From Dehalococcoidia bacterium (GTDB taxonomy: Bacteria > Chloroflexota > Dehalococcoidia > UBA2979), in assembly GCA_004297315.1 (NCBI GenBank), contig SCTU01000213.1, positions 1 to 8,655 on the forward strand: DNA of 8,655 nucleotides. Direction: 5' to 3'. Numbering within the stretch: position 1 is the stretch's first letter; each line of letters opens with the position of its first letter. The translations under genes and the position numbers were made by a program. The notes beneath the pieces were generated by a model. That model had not been told where the DNA came from. It searched no databases and saw nothing but the letters and a program-made list of their open reading frames with translations. This document shows positions 1 through 5,671 of this stretch, piece after piece.

Positions 1-350
1 CGCAGCCCCGCGCGCCGCATTAGCGCCCCCGCACCTCGAGGCACGATCACCGGCGTGTCGCGCCCGACCGCCCGTAGCGAGGCCAGGTCGGCGTGGTCCC
101 AGTGCAGATGCGAGATCACGATGGCGTCGATCTTCGAGCAGGCTCCGGCCAGGTCGACGGGGGCCGCACGCCGCAGGACGTGGAGGAAGCGCGGCCGCAG
201 CAACGGGTCAGTGAGGATCCTCGTCCCGTCGACCTCGACGAGGACGGTCGCGTGTCCGAGCCACGTCACGCTTGCCGGGCGCGGGGACTCGGTCGCCAAC
301 GCAGCAGGCGCAGGCCTGTGGTCCAGTCCTGGGTTCGAGGGGTCGGGCAT
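1..350 (-). CDS. MBL-fold metal-dependent hydrolase (UlaG/RomA-like), C-terminus outside window
   Basis: The first 116 residues are visible; the gene runs off the left edge. After a Pro/Ala-rich leader of about 26 residues the sequence reads TWLGHATVLVEVDGTRILTDP (roughly residues 29-49), the opening strands typical of the UlaG/NAPE-PLD-like branch of the metallo-beta-lactamase superfamily. It is followed by the zinc-binding motif HLHWDH (H81, H83, D85, H86) preceded by VIS. These enzymes are usually cytosolic hydrolases binding one or two metals; family members cleave lactones, phosphodiesters or N-acyl phospholipids, so the substrate cannot be told from this piece. The ATG at 348-350 was chosen because it gives a plausible N-terminus. 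No good Shine-Dalgarno precedes it, but TACGCT lies exactly six bases upstream, suggesting a leaderless transcript. An in-frame GTG farther upstream is possible. The later metal ligands cannot be checked. Confidence 0.85.
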   Translation of the reverse strand, partial: MPDPSNPGLDHRPAPAALATESPRPASVTWLGHATVLVEVDGTRILTDPLLRPRFLHVLRRAAPVDLAGACSKIDAIVISHLHWDHADLASLRAVGRDTPVIVPRGAGALMRRAGL

Positions 351-356
351 CGATCC

Positions 357-362
357 AGCGTA
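357..362 (-). promoter_or_regulatory. Candidate -10 element for leaderless MBL hydrolase mRNA
   Basis: On the minus strand TACGCT sits six bases before the ATG of the hydrolase, which would put transcription start at or next to the A of the start codon. No recognisable -35 lies 16-18 bases upstream, so this rests only on the TAnnnT match and its spacing, and on the lack of a ribosome binding site. Confidence 0.3.
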
Positions 363-392
363 CCCGCCCGCTGAGGACGGCACAGACACGAA

Positions 393-416
393 GACGCCGG
401 CTGCGAAGCCGGCGTC
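393..416 (-). terminator. Hairpin terminator after the IscA-like gene
   Basis: A perfect 10-bp inverted repeat (GACGCCGGCT / AGCCGGCGTC) closes a four-base loop. It lies 25 bases past the stop codon of the IscA-like gene on the minus strand. The run after the stem on that strand is TTCGTGTCTGTG, T-rich but not a clean U-tract, so termination may be partial. It also separates this gene from the MBL hydrolase downstream on the same strand, implying separate transcription. Confidence 0.65.
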
Positions 417-441
417 AGTTGTTCGTCCGAGAATTTGGAGG

Positions 442-819
442 CTAGTGGCCGCCGCAGGCGCAAGCACCGCCGCCGCAGCCGTCGGCGCTCGGCGCGCCCC
501 CTGCGTTGGGGGCCGTGATCGAGAAGCCCTGCTGCATCACGTCCTCGACGTAGTCGATCGAGGCGTCCTCCAGCGTCGTCGCCGATGCCGGATCCACGAT
601 GAAGCGGAGCTTGCCCACGGTGATGACGGCGTCGTCCGGCGCCGCGGTGTCCAGGCCCATCCCGAAGCGCGGGGCGCCGCCACCGCAGCCACAGGAGTCG
701 CCTCCGCAGCCACCGCCGCCGGCGCTCTGCACGAACACGCGGATGCCCTGCTCCTCGGCGCGTTCGCCGATCAGGCTTGCCAGGCGCTCCTGCGCGATTG
801 AAGTGACGGTGAGGTTCAT
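442..819 (-). CDS. Cysteine-rich IscA/HesB-family iron-sulfur cluster assembly accessory protein
   Basis: A 125-residue protein, the usual length of A-type iron-sulfur carriers (IscA, ErpA, SufA, HesB), which bind a cluster or iron through three cysteines and pass it to apoproteins. Family features visible are the N-terminal helix (ARERL-like, residues 9-24), the strand IRVFVQ (26-31), a first cysteine in a Gly-rich turn (C38), GMGLD (53-57), RFIVDPAS (72-79), a conserved LEDASIDYVED segment (83-93), GFSI, and a C-terminal CxC pair (C120, C122). Unusual is a Gly/Cys insertion after C38 that adds C43 and C45, plus an extra C115, giving two copies of C-x4-C-x-C (38-45 and 115-122). The start at 819 is set by GGAGG four bases upstream on the minus strand; longer in-frame starts to 915 lack this and would add an unrelated 32-residue leader. 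It is transcribed away from the acyl-CoA dehydrogenase gene and followed by a terminator, so it is probably monocistronic. No convincing promoter was found. A-type carrier membership is fairly sure; which subtype is not. Confidence 0.88.
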   Translation of the reverse strand: MNLTVTSIAQERLASLIGERAEEQGIRVFVQSAGGGGCGGDSCGCGGGAPRFGMGLDTAAPDDAVITVGKLRFIVDPASATTLEDASIDYVEDVMQQGFSITAPNAGGAPSADGCGGGACACGGH

Positions 820-952
820 CGGTCCTCCGGAGAAGCCGCCTGCGCGGCGAATTGGTCGTATGGCTGACTCATTTATCTTCTTCCACCCGAGCAAGCCCGG
901 CAACCCCGCGCCCACGTAGCCCTGCGTAGGTTCGTTTGGCGCCGGCCGCGGC

Positions 953-982
953 TTGACGCGCCGCGCGGGCGAGGATGATAGT
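953..982 (+). promoter_or_regulatory. Sigma70-like promoter for acyl-CoA dehydrogenase
   Basis: TTGACG (953-958) matches the -35 consensus at five of six positions, and GATAGT (977-982) matches the -10 at four of six, with an 18-base spacer. Transcription would begin near 989, giving a leader of about 67 bases before the ATG at 1056. Confidence 0.5.
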
Positions 983-993
983 GCCCGAGCCTC

Positions 994-1042
994 GCACGCC
1001 CTCGCGTGCCCTGCGCTATCCCTCCGGCCATTCGGCCCGGAG
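994..1042 (+). promoter_or_regulatory. Two small hairpins in the acyl-CoA dehydrogenase 5' leader
   Basis: The predicted leader holds GCACG (994-998) pairing with CGTGC (1005-1009), and CTCCGG (1022-1027) pairing with CCGGAG (1037-1042), with CC/GG pairs extending the second stem inward. The second hairpin ends only two bases before the GGGAGA ribosome binding site at 1045-1050. This could affect translation, but it matches no riboswitch I know, and short stems arise easily in GC-rich DNA. Confidence 0.25.
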
Positions 1043-1055
1043 ATGGGAGACGACG

Positions 1056-2273
1056 ATGGACTGGAACGACACCCCTGAGCAGGCTGCCTTCCGCCAGGAA
1101 GTGCGAACCGTGATCCAGACGAAGCTGCCTGCCCGCTACGCCGACATGGATGAGGACGGCGAGTACGGCGGCTGGCAGTCTGACCGCAAGTCCGAAGACC
1201 CCGCGGCGCGCCAGGCAGCGATCGACTGGGCGAACGCGCTCGCCGAGCACGGCTGGGTCGCCCCGCAGTGGCCGAAGGAATACGGCGGCGCCGGCCTCAC
1301 GCCGATGGAGCAGTTCATCTTCCGTCAGGAGATGGCCGCCGCGGGCGCCCCGGCGGTCGGCGGCATGGGTGTGCAGATGCTCGGCCCGACCCTGATCGTC
1401 CACGGCTCGCCCGAGCAGAAGGCGGAGCACCTGCCGCGGATCCTGTCGGGAGAGGTCGCCTGGTGCCAGGGGTACTCGGAGCCCGGGTCGGGCTCAGACC
1501 TCGCCTCACTGCAGACCCGCGCCATCCGCGACGGTGACGAGTGGGTGATCAACGGCCAGAAGATCTGGACCTCCGGCGCCCACACCGCCGACTGGATGTT
1601 CGCCCTCGTCCGCACCGACCCAGACGCCCCGAAGCATCGAGGCATCTCCTTCGTGATCATGGACCGCCAGACCCCGGGCATCTCGATCCGCCCGCTCATC
1701 AACATGGGCTGGCGTCACGGCTTCAACGAGACGTTCTTCGAGGACGTCCGCGTGCCGTTGAAGAACACCGTCGGCGAGGTCAACCGGGGCTGGTACGTCG
1801 GCGCCTCGCTGCTCGACTTCGAGCGCTCCAACATCGAGGGCGCGATGTCCGCCCGGCGAACCATCAACGAACTGATCTCGTACGTGAAGACCGAGGACGG
1901 CGGCAAGAAGTCGCAACTCAAGCGCGAGCCCATCCTGCGTCACGACATCGCACAGGCCTTCGTTGAGACCGAAGTGCTGTTCAACTTCTCCTTCCGCATC
2001 ATCTCGATGCAGAACCGCGGCTTGATCCCGAACTACGAGGCCTCGACGTCGAAGCTCTACAACTCGGAGCTCGTCCAGCGGCTCGCGCGCACCGGGACCA
2101 AGGTCTTCGGCCTCTACTCGAACCTCTGGGACAGCAAGAGCCAGCACGCCCCGATGAAGGCGCAGTTCACGCAGTCGTACGTGAACAGCGTCCCGATGAC
2201 CATCGCGGGCGGCACCTCCGAGATCCAGCGCAACGTCATCGCCACCCGCGGCCTCGGACTCCCCCGCGGCTAG
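1056..2273 (+). CDS. Acyl-CoA dehydrogenase (FadE-like, FAD-dependent)
   Basis: A complete 405-residue cytosolic flavoenzyme of normal family length, which would oxidise an acyl-CoA to the trans-2-enoyl-CoA and hand electrons to electron-transfer flavoprotein. The N-terminal helical domain spans about 1-130 (WPKEYGGAGLTPME at 72-85). The middle beta domain contains the FAD-binding stretch CQGYSEPGSGSDLAS (137-151), NGQKIWTSGAHTADW (166-180) and FEDVRVP (228-234). The C-terminal helical domain ends in AGGTSEIQRNVIATRGLGLPR (384-404). The usual MCAD/SCAD catalytic Glu of the YEGT motif is Gly here (G386). E256, in LDFERSN, lies where isovaleryl-CoA and long-chain acyl-CoA dehydrogenases keep their catalytic Glu, so activity is expected. 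The ATG at 1056 is preceded by GGGAGA five bases upstream; the in-frame start at 975 would add 27 unrelated residues and lies over the promoter. The chain length used is not predictable. A strong terminator follows. Confidence 0.95.
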   Translation: MDWNDTPEQAAFRQEVRTVIQTKLPARYADMDEDGEYGGWQSDRKSEDPAARQAAIDWANALAEHGWVAPQWPKEYGGAGLTPMEQFIFRQEMAAAGAPAVGGMGVQMLGPTLIVHGSPEQKAEHLPRILSGEVAWCQGYSEPGSGSDLASLQTRAIRDGDEWVINGQKIWTSGAHTADWMFALVRTDPDAPKHRGISFVIMDRQTPGISIRPLINMGWRHGFNETFFEDVRVPLKNTVGEVNRGWYVGASLLDFERSNIEGAMSARRTINELISYVKTEDGGKKSQLKREPILRHDIAQAFVETEVLFNFSFRIISMQNRGLIPNYEASTSKLYNSELVQRLARTGTKVFGLYSNLWDSKSQHAPMKAQFTQSYVNSVPMTIAGGTSEIQRNVIATRGLGLPRG

Positions 2274-2292
2274 CCCGTCGTTCCGGCGCAGA

Positions 2293-2324
2293 CAGGAAGG
2301 CCCGCCGAGAGGCGGGCCTTCCTG
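2293..2324. terminator. Bidirectional terminator between convergent genes
   Basis: A perfect 14-bp stem (CAGGAAGGCCCGCC with GGCGGGCCTTCCTG) closes a GAGA loop, a stable GNRA tetraloop on the plus strand. It lies 19 bases after the acyl-CoA dehydrogenase stop and 24 bases after the recQ stop, which converge on it, so it probably serves both. No long U-tract follows on either side, but each descending arm contains TTCCT. Confidence 0.85.
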
Positions 2325-2348
2325 ATCCCGAATCGGGCACGGACGGGG

Positions 2349-4658
2349 CTACCCCTCGTGCGCCGCCACGACCTCGAGCAGGTCACGGCCGAAGCGCTCG
2401 ACTCGCGACTCGCCCAGCCCCCAGACGCGCAGCAGCGCGTGCATGTTTCGAGGCCGCAGCCGCACGAGGTCGCGTAGCGTCCGGTCGGCGAAGATCGTGT
2501 AGGCGGGTGCCCCCTCGGAGCGTGCCCGCTCCGTCCGCCACGCCCGCAGCGCGACGTACAGCGGGTCGTCCGGCCGCACGTCCTCCTCGGAGGTCACGCT
2601 GACCACGCCCCCGGTGAGCGAGGCGCGCCCGGGCCGCAGCCCGAGCGTTGGCTGGACGGCCGGGTTCGAGGGTGGGGGCGCCGAGGCGGGGTGCGCGGCC
2701 TCCCACTCCGCGACCAGCCGGAGGAGGTCCTGTCCGAACCACGCCGCGCGCCGCTCCCCGATCCCCCATACCGCGCGCAGCGCATCCATCGAGGCCGGGC
2801 GGTAGGTCGCGAGCTCGCGCGCCGTGCGGTTCTCGAAGACGAGGTACGGGTCGCGGTCGGTGGAGCGTGCGAGTTGCTCGCGCAGCGCGACGATGTCGTC
2901 GTAGAGGTCCGGCGGGTAGAGGGGCGCCTCGTCGTGCTCGTGCCGGCCGAGGCAGTTGTCGCACGCGCCGCAGGTCTCCGGCGGCTCCTCGCCGAAGTAC
3001 CGCAGGATCAGCCCGCGACGGCACCCGTTGGTGTCGGCGTACTCCGCCATCTCGCGCAACCGCGCCTCCTCGTGCGCGCGATGCCGGACGATCCCCGACA
3101 CGTCGATCGGCGCGTCGACGTTGTTCGACATCAGGCGCAGCGCCACCGGATCGATCAACCCCGAGTCGCGCAGCGCGGCCACCGTCATCGCGAAACGGTC
3201 GGGTTCCTCGTCGCCGACGGCGAACGGGAGCCGTCCCTCGGCGTCGGCGAGGCTCACCCAGCGGTGCCACGTCGCCCGCACGCCGGCCGCATCCGGATGC
3301 GCGTCCTCGATGAACCCCTGCTGGAAACGCCGGTCGGCGCGCGCATACAGCAGCGTGCACTCCGCGTGGTCGCCGTCGCGCCCGGCGCGGCCTGCCTCCT
3401 GGTAGTACGCCTCGATCCGCCCTGGCATATTGAGGTGGATCACGTACCGCACGTCCGGCTTGTCCACGCCCATGCCGAATGCGTTCGTCGCGACGATCAC
3501 CGGGAGTTCGCCGAGCATGAACCGGCGCTGCACGCCCGACCGGCGGGTGCGCTCCAGCCCCGCGTGGTAGGCCTCCGCCTTGACTCCCGCCGCCCGTAGC
3601 GCCTCGGCCATCTCTTCGACGCCCCGTCGAGTCCGCACGTACACGATCCCGGCGAGCCCCGGGCGCTCCCGCACGTACTCCACCACCCAGCGACGGCGCT
3701 CCTCCGCGCCCTCGATCGCCTCGACGGCGAAGGTGAGGTTCGGGCGGTCGACCGAGGTCACGACCTCCGCCGCGCCGGGCGCGATGCCGAGGCGTTGCGC
3801 GACGTCGCGTCGCACCTGCGGGTTCGCCGTCGCCGTCAGCGCCAGCGTGCGCGGGAAGCCGAGCCGCTCGCGCACCGCGCCGAGTTGGAGGTAGTCCGGG
3901 CGGAAGTTGTGCCCCCACTCGGAGATGCAGTGCGCCTCGTCCACCGCCAGGAGGTTGATCCCCGCGTTCTTGAGCCCCACGGTGAAGCGAGGGTTCTGGA
4001 ACCGCTCGGGCGCGACGTAGAGCAGCGGCACCTCGCCGCGGACGAACGCGAGGTAGCGACGGTTCTGCTCCTCGCGGTCGATGTGCGAGTTGATAAACGT
4101 CGCGTTCACCCCCGCCGCCTGCAGCGACTCCACCTGGTCCTGCATCAGCGCGATCAGCGGCGACACGACCACCGCGCGGCCGACCTCGAGGGCCGGCAGC
4201 ACGTAGCAGAGGCTCTTTCCGGTGCCTGTGGGCATCACCGCCAATACGTCGCGCTCCGCGAGCGCGTGCAGCACCGCCTCCTGCCCGCCGCGGAAGTCCG
4301 GATACCCGAAAACCTCGAGGAGTTTCCGCCGGTAGGCGGACATGTCGGAGGGGAACGCCGCGTGCTCTGCCCGCGCGACCAGCGGCGCGGTCCGCTCCGG
4401 GCTCGCCACTGCGACCCCCGACCGTCCGACGCTCACCCCCTCCGCCGAGGGCGGCTCCACCGCCATCGCGAGGGGCGGCGCATCATCCGGCCGCGCCCCG
4501 CAGGCATCGCACCACGGCGCGCGCGGGTCGAGCGCTTCGCCACAGGCTGCACACCGGTCGGCCACGGATTCCCCCAGACAGCAGTCGCGCCCCTCGAGAT
4601 CGAGGCGCGCGTGGCTGGGGAGGCTCATGGTACCGCGCGGGCTGGCCGCGGCTGTCAT
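2349..4658 (-). CDS. recQ: RecQ-family ATP-dependent DNA helicase with N-terminal zinc ribbon and two HRDC domains
   Basis: A 769-residue 3'-5' DNA helicase acting in recombination and replication-fork repair. A zinc ribbon comes first (C36, C39, C50, C53), then a Pro/Ala-rich linker to about 105. The helicase core shows FRGGQEA (122-128), Walker A TGTGKS (144-149), DEAH (240-243), TATA (275-278), the NAFGMGVDKPDVR region (392-404) and QEAGRAGRDG (420-429). The RecQ zinc site is C546, C563, C566, C569, with the 17-3-3 spacing of E. coli RecQ. The winged helix normally found after this site is not evident: sequence passes straight to HRDC 1 (about 583-654) and HRDC 2 (about 696-768). A segment at about 455-530, between the core and the zinc site, may replace it. 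Start choice is uncertain. The ATG at 4658 has GGAGGGG and GAGGGG upstream but leaves only 35 bases to the divergent lipoprotein gene. A GTG at 4565 (residue 32) has GGGGGA four bases upstream and would begin right before the zinc ribbon. It converges with the acyl-CoA dehydrogenase on a shared terminator. Confidence 0.95.
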   Translation of the reverse strand: MTAAASPRGTMSLPSHARLDLEGRDCCLGESVADRCAACGEALDPRAPWCDACGARPDDAPPLAMAVEPPSAEGVSVGRSGVAVASPERTAPLVARAEHAAFPSDMSAYRRKLLEVFGYPDFRGGQEAVLHALAERDVLAVMPTGTGKSLCYVLPALEVGRAVVVSPLIALMQDQVESLQAAGVNATFINSHIDREEQNRRYLAFVRGEVPLLYVAPERFQNPRFTVGLKNAGINLLAVDEAHCISEWGHNFRPDYLQLGAVRERLGFPRTLALTATANPQVRRDVAQRLGIAPGAAEVVTSVDRPNLTFAVEAIEGAEERRRWVVEYVRERPGLAGIVYVRTRRGVEEMAEALRAAGVKAEAYHAGLERTRRSGVQRRFMLGELPVIVATNAFGMGVDKPDVRYVIHLNMPGRIEAYYQEAGRAGRDGDHAECTLLYARADRRFQQGFIEDAHPDAAGVRATWHRWVSLADAEGRLPFAVGDEEPDRFAMTVAALRDSGLIDPVALRLMSNNVDAPIDVSGIVRHRAHEEARLREMAEYADTNGCRRGLILRYFGEEPPETCGACDNCLGRHEHDEAPLYPPDLYDDIVALREQLARSTDRDPYLVFENRTARELATYRPASMDALRAVWGIGERRAAWFGQDLLRLVAEWEAAHPASAPPPSNPAVQPTLGLRPGRASLTGGVVSVTSEEDVRPDDPLYVALRAWRTERARSEGAPAYTIFADRTLRDLVRLRPRNMHALLRVWGLGESRVERFGRDLLEVVAAHEG

Positions 4659-4687
4659 TGACCCCTCGCCCCTCCTGCCCCCACCAT
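4658..4687 (+). promoter_or_regulatory. Promoter for leaderless lipoprotein mRNA
   Basis: TTGACC (4658-4663, five of six -35 positions) is followed after 18 bases by CACCAT (4682-4687, three of six -10 positions including A2 and T6). The -10 ends six bases before the ATG at 4694, so transcription would start at the start codon itself, in agreement with the absence of any Shine-Dalgarno in the C-rich upstream sequence. The -35 overlaps the most upstream possible recQ start codon. Confidence 0.45.
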
Positions 4688-4693
4688 CGATGC

Positions 4694-5263
4694 ATGCACA
4701 AGCGACGCCTGGTTGCCTTCGCCGCTATCGCTGTCGCCGCCGCGATGTTCGCGGCGGCTTGCCGGTCTGAGAAGGCGGTGGTGTCGCAGGCGTCGCCCTT
4801 GCCGGTGCCGGCGGGCACGTCGGCGACGCCGGGCGGGGTCTCGGCGGGCGGTGTGCGGGAGGTCGACTGGGGGTCGGCAGCGGTGCTCGATGAGGTGCGA
4901 AGGCACTTCAACGGCGGGGAAGTGGAGCCGAAGCGCGTCGCGTACGCGGACCTGACGGGCGACGGCGTCGAGGAGGCGCTGGTCGTCGTCGAGTCCGGGG
5001 GGACGGCAGGCGACCTCGGTGCTGCCGTCTACCGGGCGGCCGCAGGTCGGGTCGCCGTCCTCGCTTGGATCGACCGTGCCGGGCACATCGAATTGCGGCT
5101 GCCGAACGTTGGGCCGAATTCGGCGTTCATAGCGGTGGAACAGGGAATCTATGCGCCCGGCGACGCCAACTGCTGTCCGAGCCGCATCCGAGAGACCGCG
5201 CTGCGCTGGGACGGCTCCGCGTTCGTCATTTTGAGCGAACAAATCCTACCGGGGCGGCCATGA
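4694..5263 (+). CDS. Small secreted lipoprotein with D-x-T-G-D-G and CCPS motifs
   Basis: A 189-residue protein with a lipoprotein signal: MHKRR positive end, hydrophobic core LVAFAAIAVAAAMFAAA, and a lipidated cysteine at C23 (AAAC, with Ala where Leu is commoner at -3). A Pro/Ala/Gly-rich spacer (about 28-53) follows, as expected for a protein tethered to the outer face of the membrane. The folded part contains ADLTGDGVEEALVVVE (85-100), similar to calcium-loop or FG-GAP-type D-x-T-x-D-G segments, and DANCCPSRIRETALRWDGSAF (157-177). The cysteine-rich end and final R-W-D-G recall the LppP/LprE-type lipoprotein group of Actinobacteria, but I cannot confirm that. Function is unknown. The ATG at 4694 was chosen because it starts the signal peptide exactly; a TTG at 4658 would add 12 residues before it. 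It is divergent from recQ. Confidence 0.8.
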   Translation: MHKRRLVAFAAIAVAAAMFAAACRSEKAVVSQASPLPVPAGTSATPGGVSAGGVREVDWGSAAVLDEVRRHFNGGEVEPKRVAYADLTGDGVEEALVVVESGGTAGDLGAAVYRAAAGRVAVLAWIDRAGHIELRLPNVGPNSAFIAVEQGIYAPGDANCCPSRIRETALRWDGSAFVILSEQILPGRP

Positions 5264-5264
5264 T

Positions 5265-5277
5265 CCGCTGACAGCGG
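5265..5277 (+). terminator. Weak hairpin after the lipoprotein gene
   Basis: CCGCT (5265-5269) and AGCGG (5273-5277) form a five-base-pair stem with a three-base loop directly after the lipoprotein stop. There is no U-tract, and the next gene begins 30 bases later on the same strand, so read-through into it is likely. Confidence 0.25.
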
Positions 5278-5307
5278 GATACCGGTGACATAAGGAAGAG
5301 GTCTGGT

Positions 5308-5661
5308 GTGGCGCAGGATCCTGCCTCGCGAGACTTGACCGGAGCCCCAAGGCCCCGGGCGAGCAACCATCCGCGGGGCCGGAGCGCGCCGACTGCCGCC
5401 GACCTCGTCGCGACCGGTCGGGTGACGCCCCAGCAGGCATATGCCGCAAGCATCGTCCTCGCGCGCCTTCACGACCGCCGCATCGGCCTATCGATGACCC
5501 TCGAAGACATGTGCGAGGTGCTCGGATACCTCGGTGAGGGGCGGCGGCCCGAGGCGGTGCCCCCCGACCAGGTGGTTCCCCCGAACCTTCGTCGCGAGGC
5601 GAACCACTCGACGGAACGGCGCCCCTCACCGCCGTCACCGTCTTCGGACATCAGCGCCTGA
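5308..5661 (+). CDS. Hypothetical protein, 117 residues, with a conserved-looking central helical region
   Basis: I do not recognise this gene. The GTG start at 5308 is supported by AAGGAAGAGG (5292-5301) six bases upstream. The ends (1-28 and 82-117) are rich in Pro, Arg and Ser and look disordered. The middle (about 29-78) reads like a folded helical unit: ADLVATGRVTPQQAYAASIV, then LHDRRIGLSMTLEDM and LGYLGEG. Codon third positions in this middle part are strongly G/C, like neighbouring real genes, which argues it is translated. No signal peptide, membrane segment or metal-binding motif is visible. It starts 44 bases after the lipoprotein stop on the same strand, so the two may be cotranscribed. 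It ends ten bases from the stop of the convergent gene at 5672. Confidence 0.55.
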   Translation: MAQDPASRDLTGAPRPRASNHPRGRSAPTAADLVATGRVTPQQAYAASIVLARLHDRRIGLSMTLEDMCEVLGYLGEGRRPEAVPPDQVVPPNLRREANHSTERRPSPPSPSSDISA

Positions 5662-5671
5662 AGCGGCCCGC

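Noticed and set aside
55..801. 248-residue plus-strand ORF over the hydrolase and IscA-like genes
   Set aside because: It crosses two conserved minus-strand genes and the terminator between them and shows no domain.
865..871. TGACTCA palindrome in an AT-rich patch upstream of the IscA-like gene
   Set aside because: A single seven-base palindrome with no second copy; nothing ties it to a known iron-sulfur regulator site.
1506..2147. 213-residue minus-strand ORF opposite the acyl-CoA dehydrogenase
   Set aside because: Antisense mirror of a full-length conserved enzyme; composition follows the codon bias of the real gene.
2691..3599. 302-residue plus-strand ORF opposite recQ
   Set aside because: Antisense shadow of an unambiguous helicase gene; it has no recognisable motifs and no ribosome binding site was noted.
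2383..3918. 511-residue minus-strand ORF inside recQ
   Set aside because: It is a shifted frame of recQ, extremely rich in Arg, Gly and Ala with no domain, as expected for out-of-frame GC-rich coding DNA.
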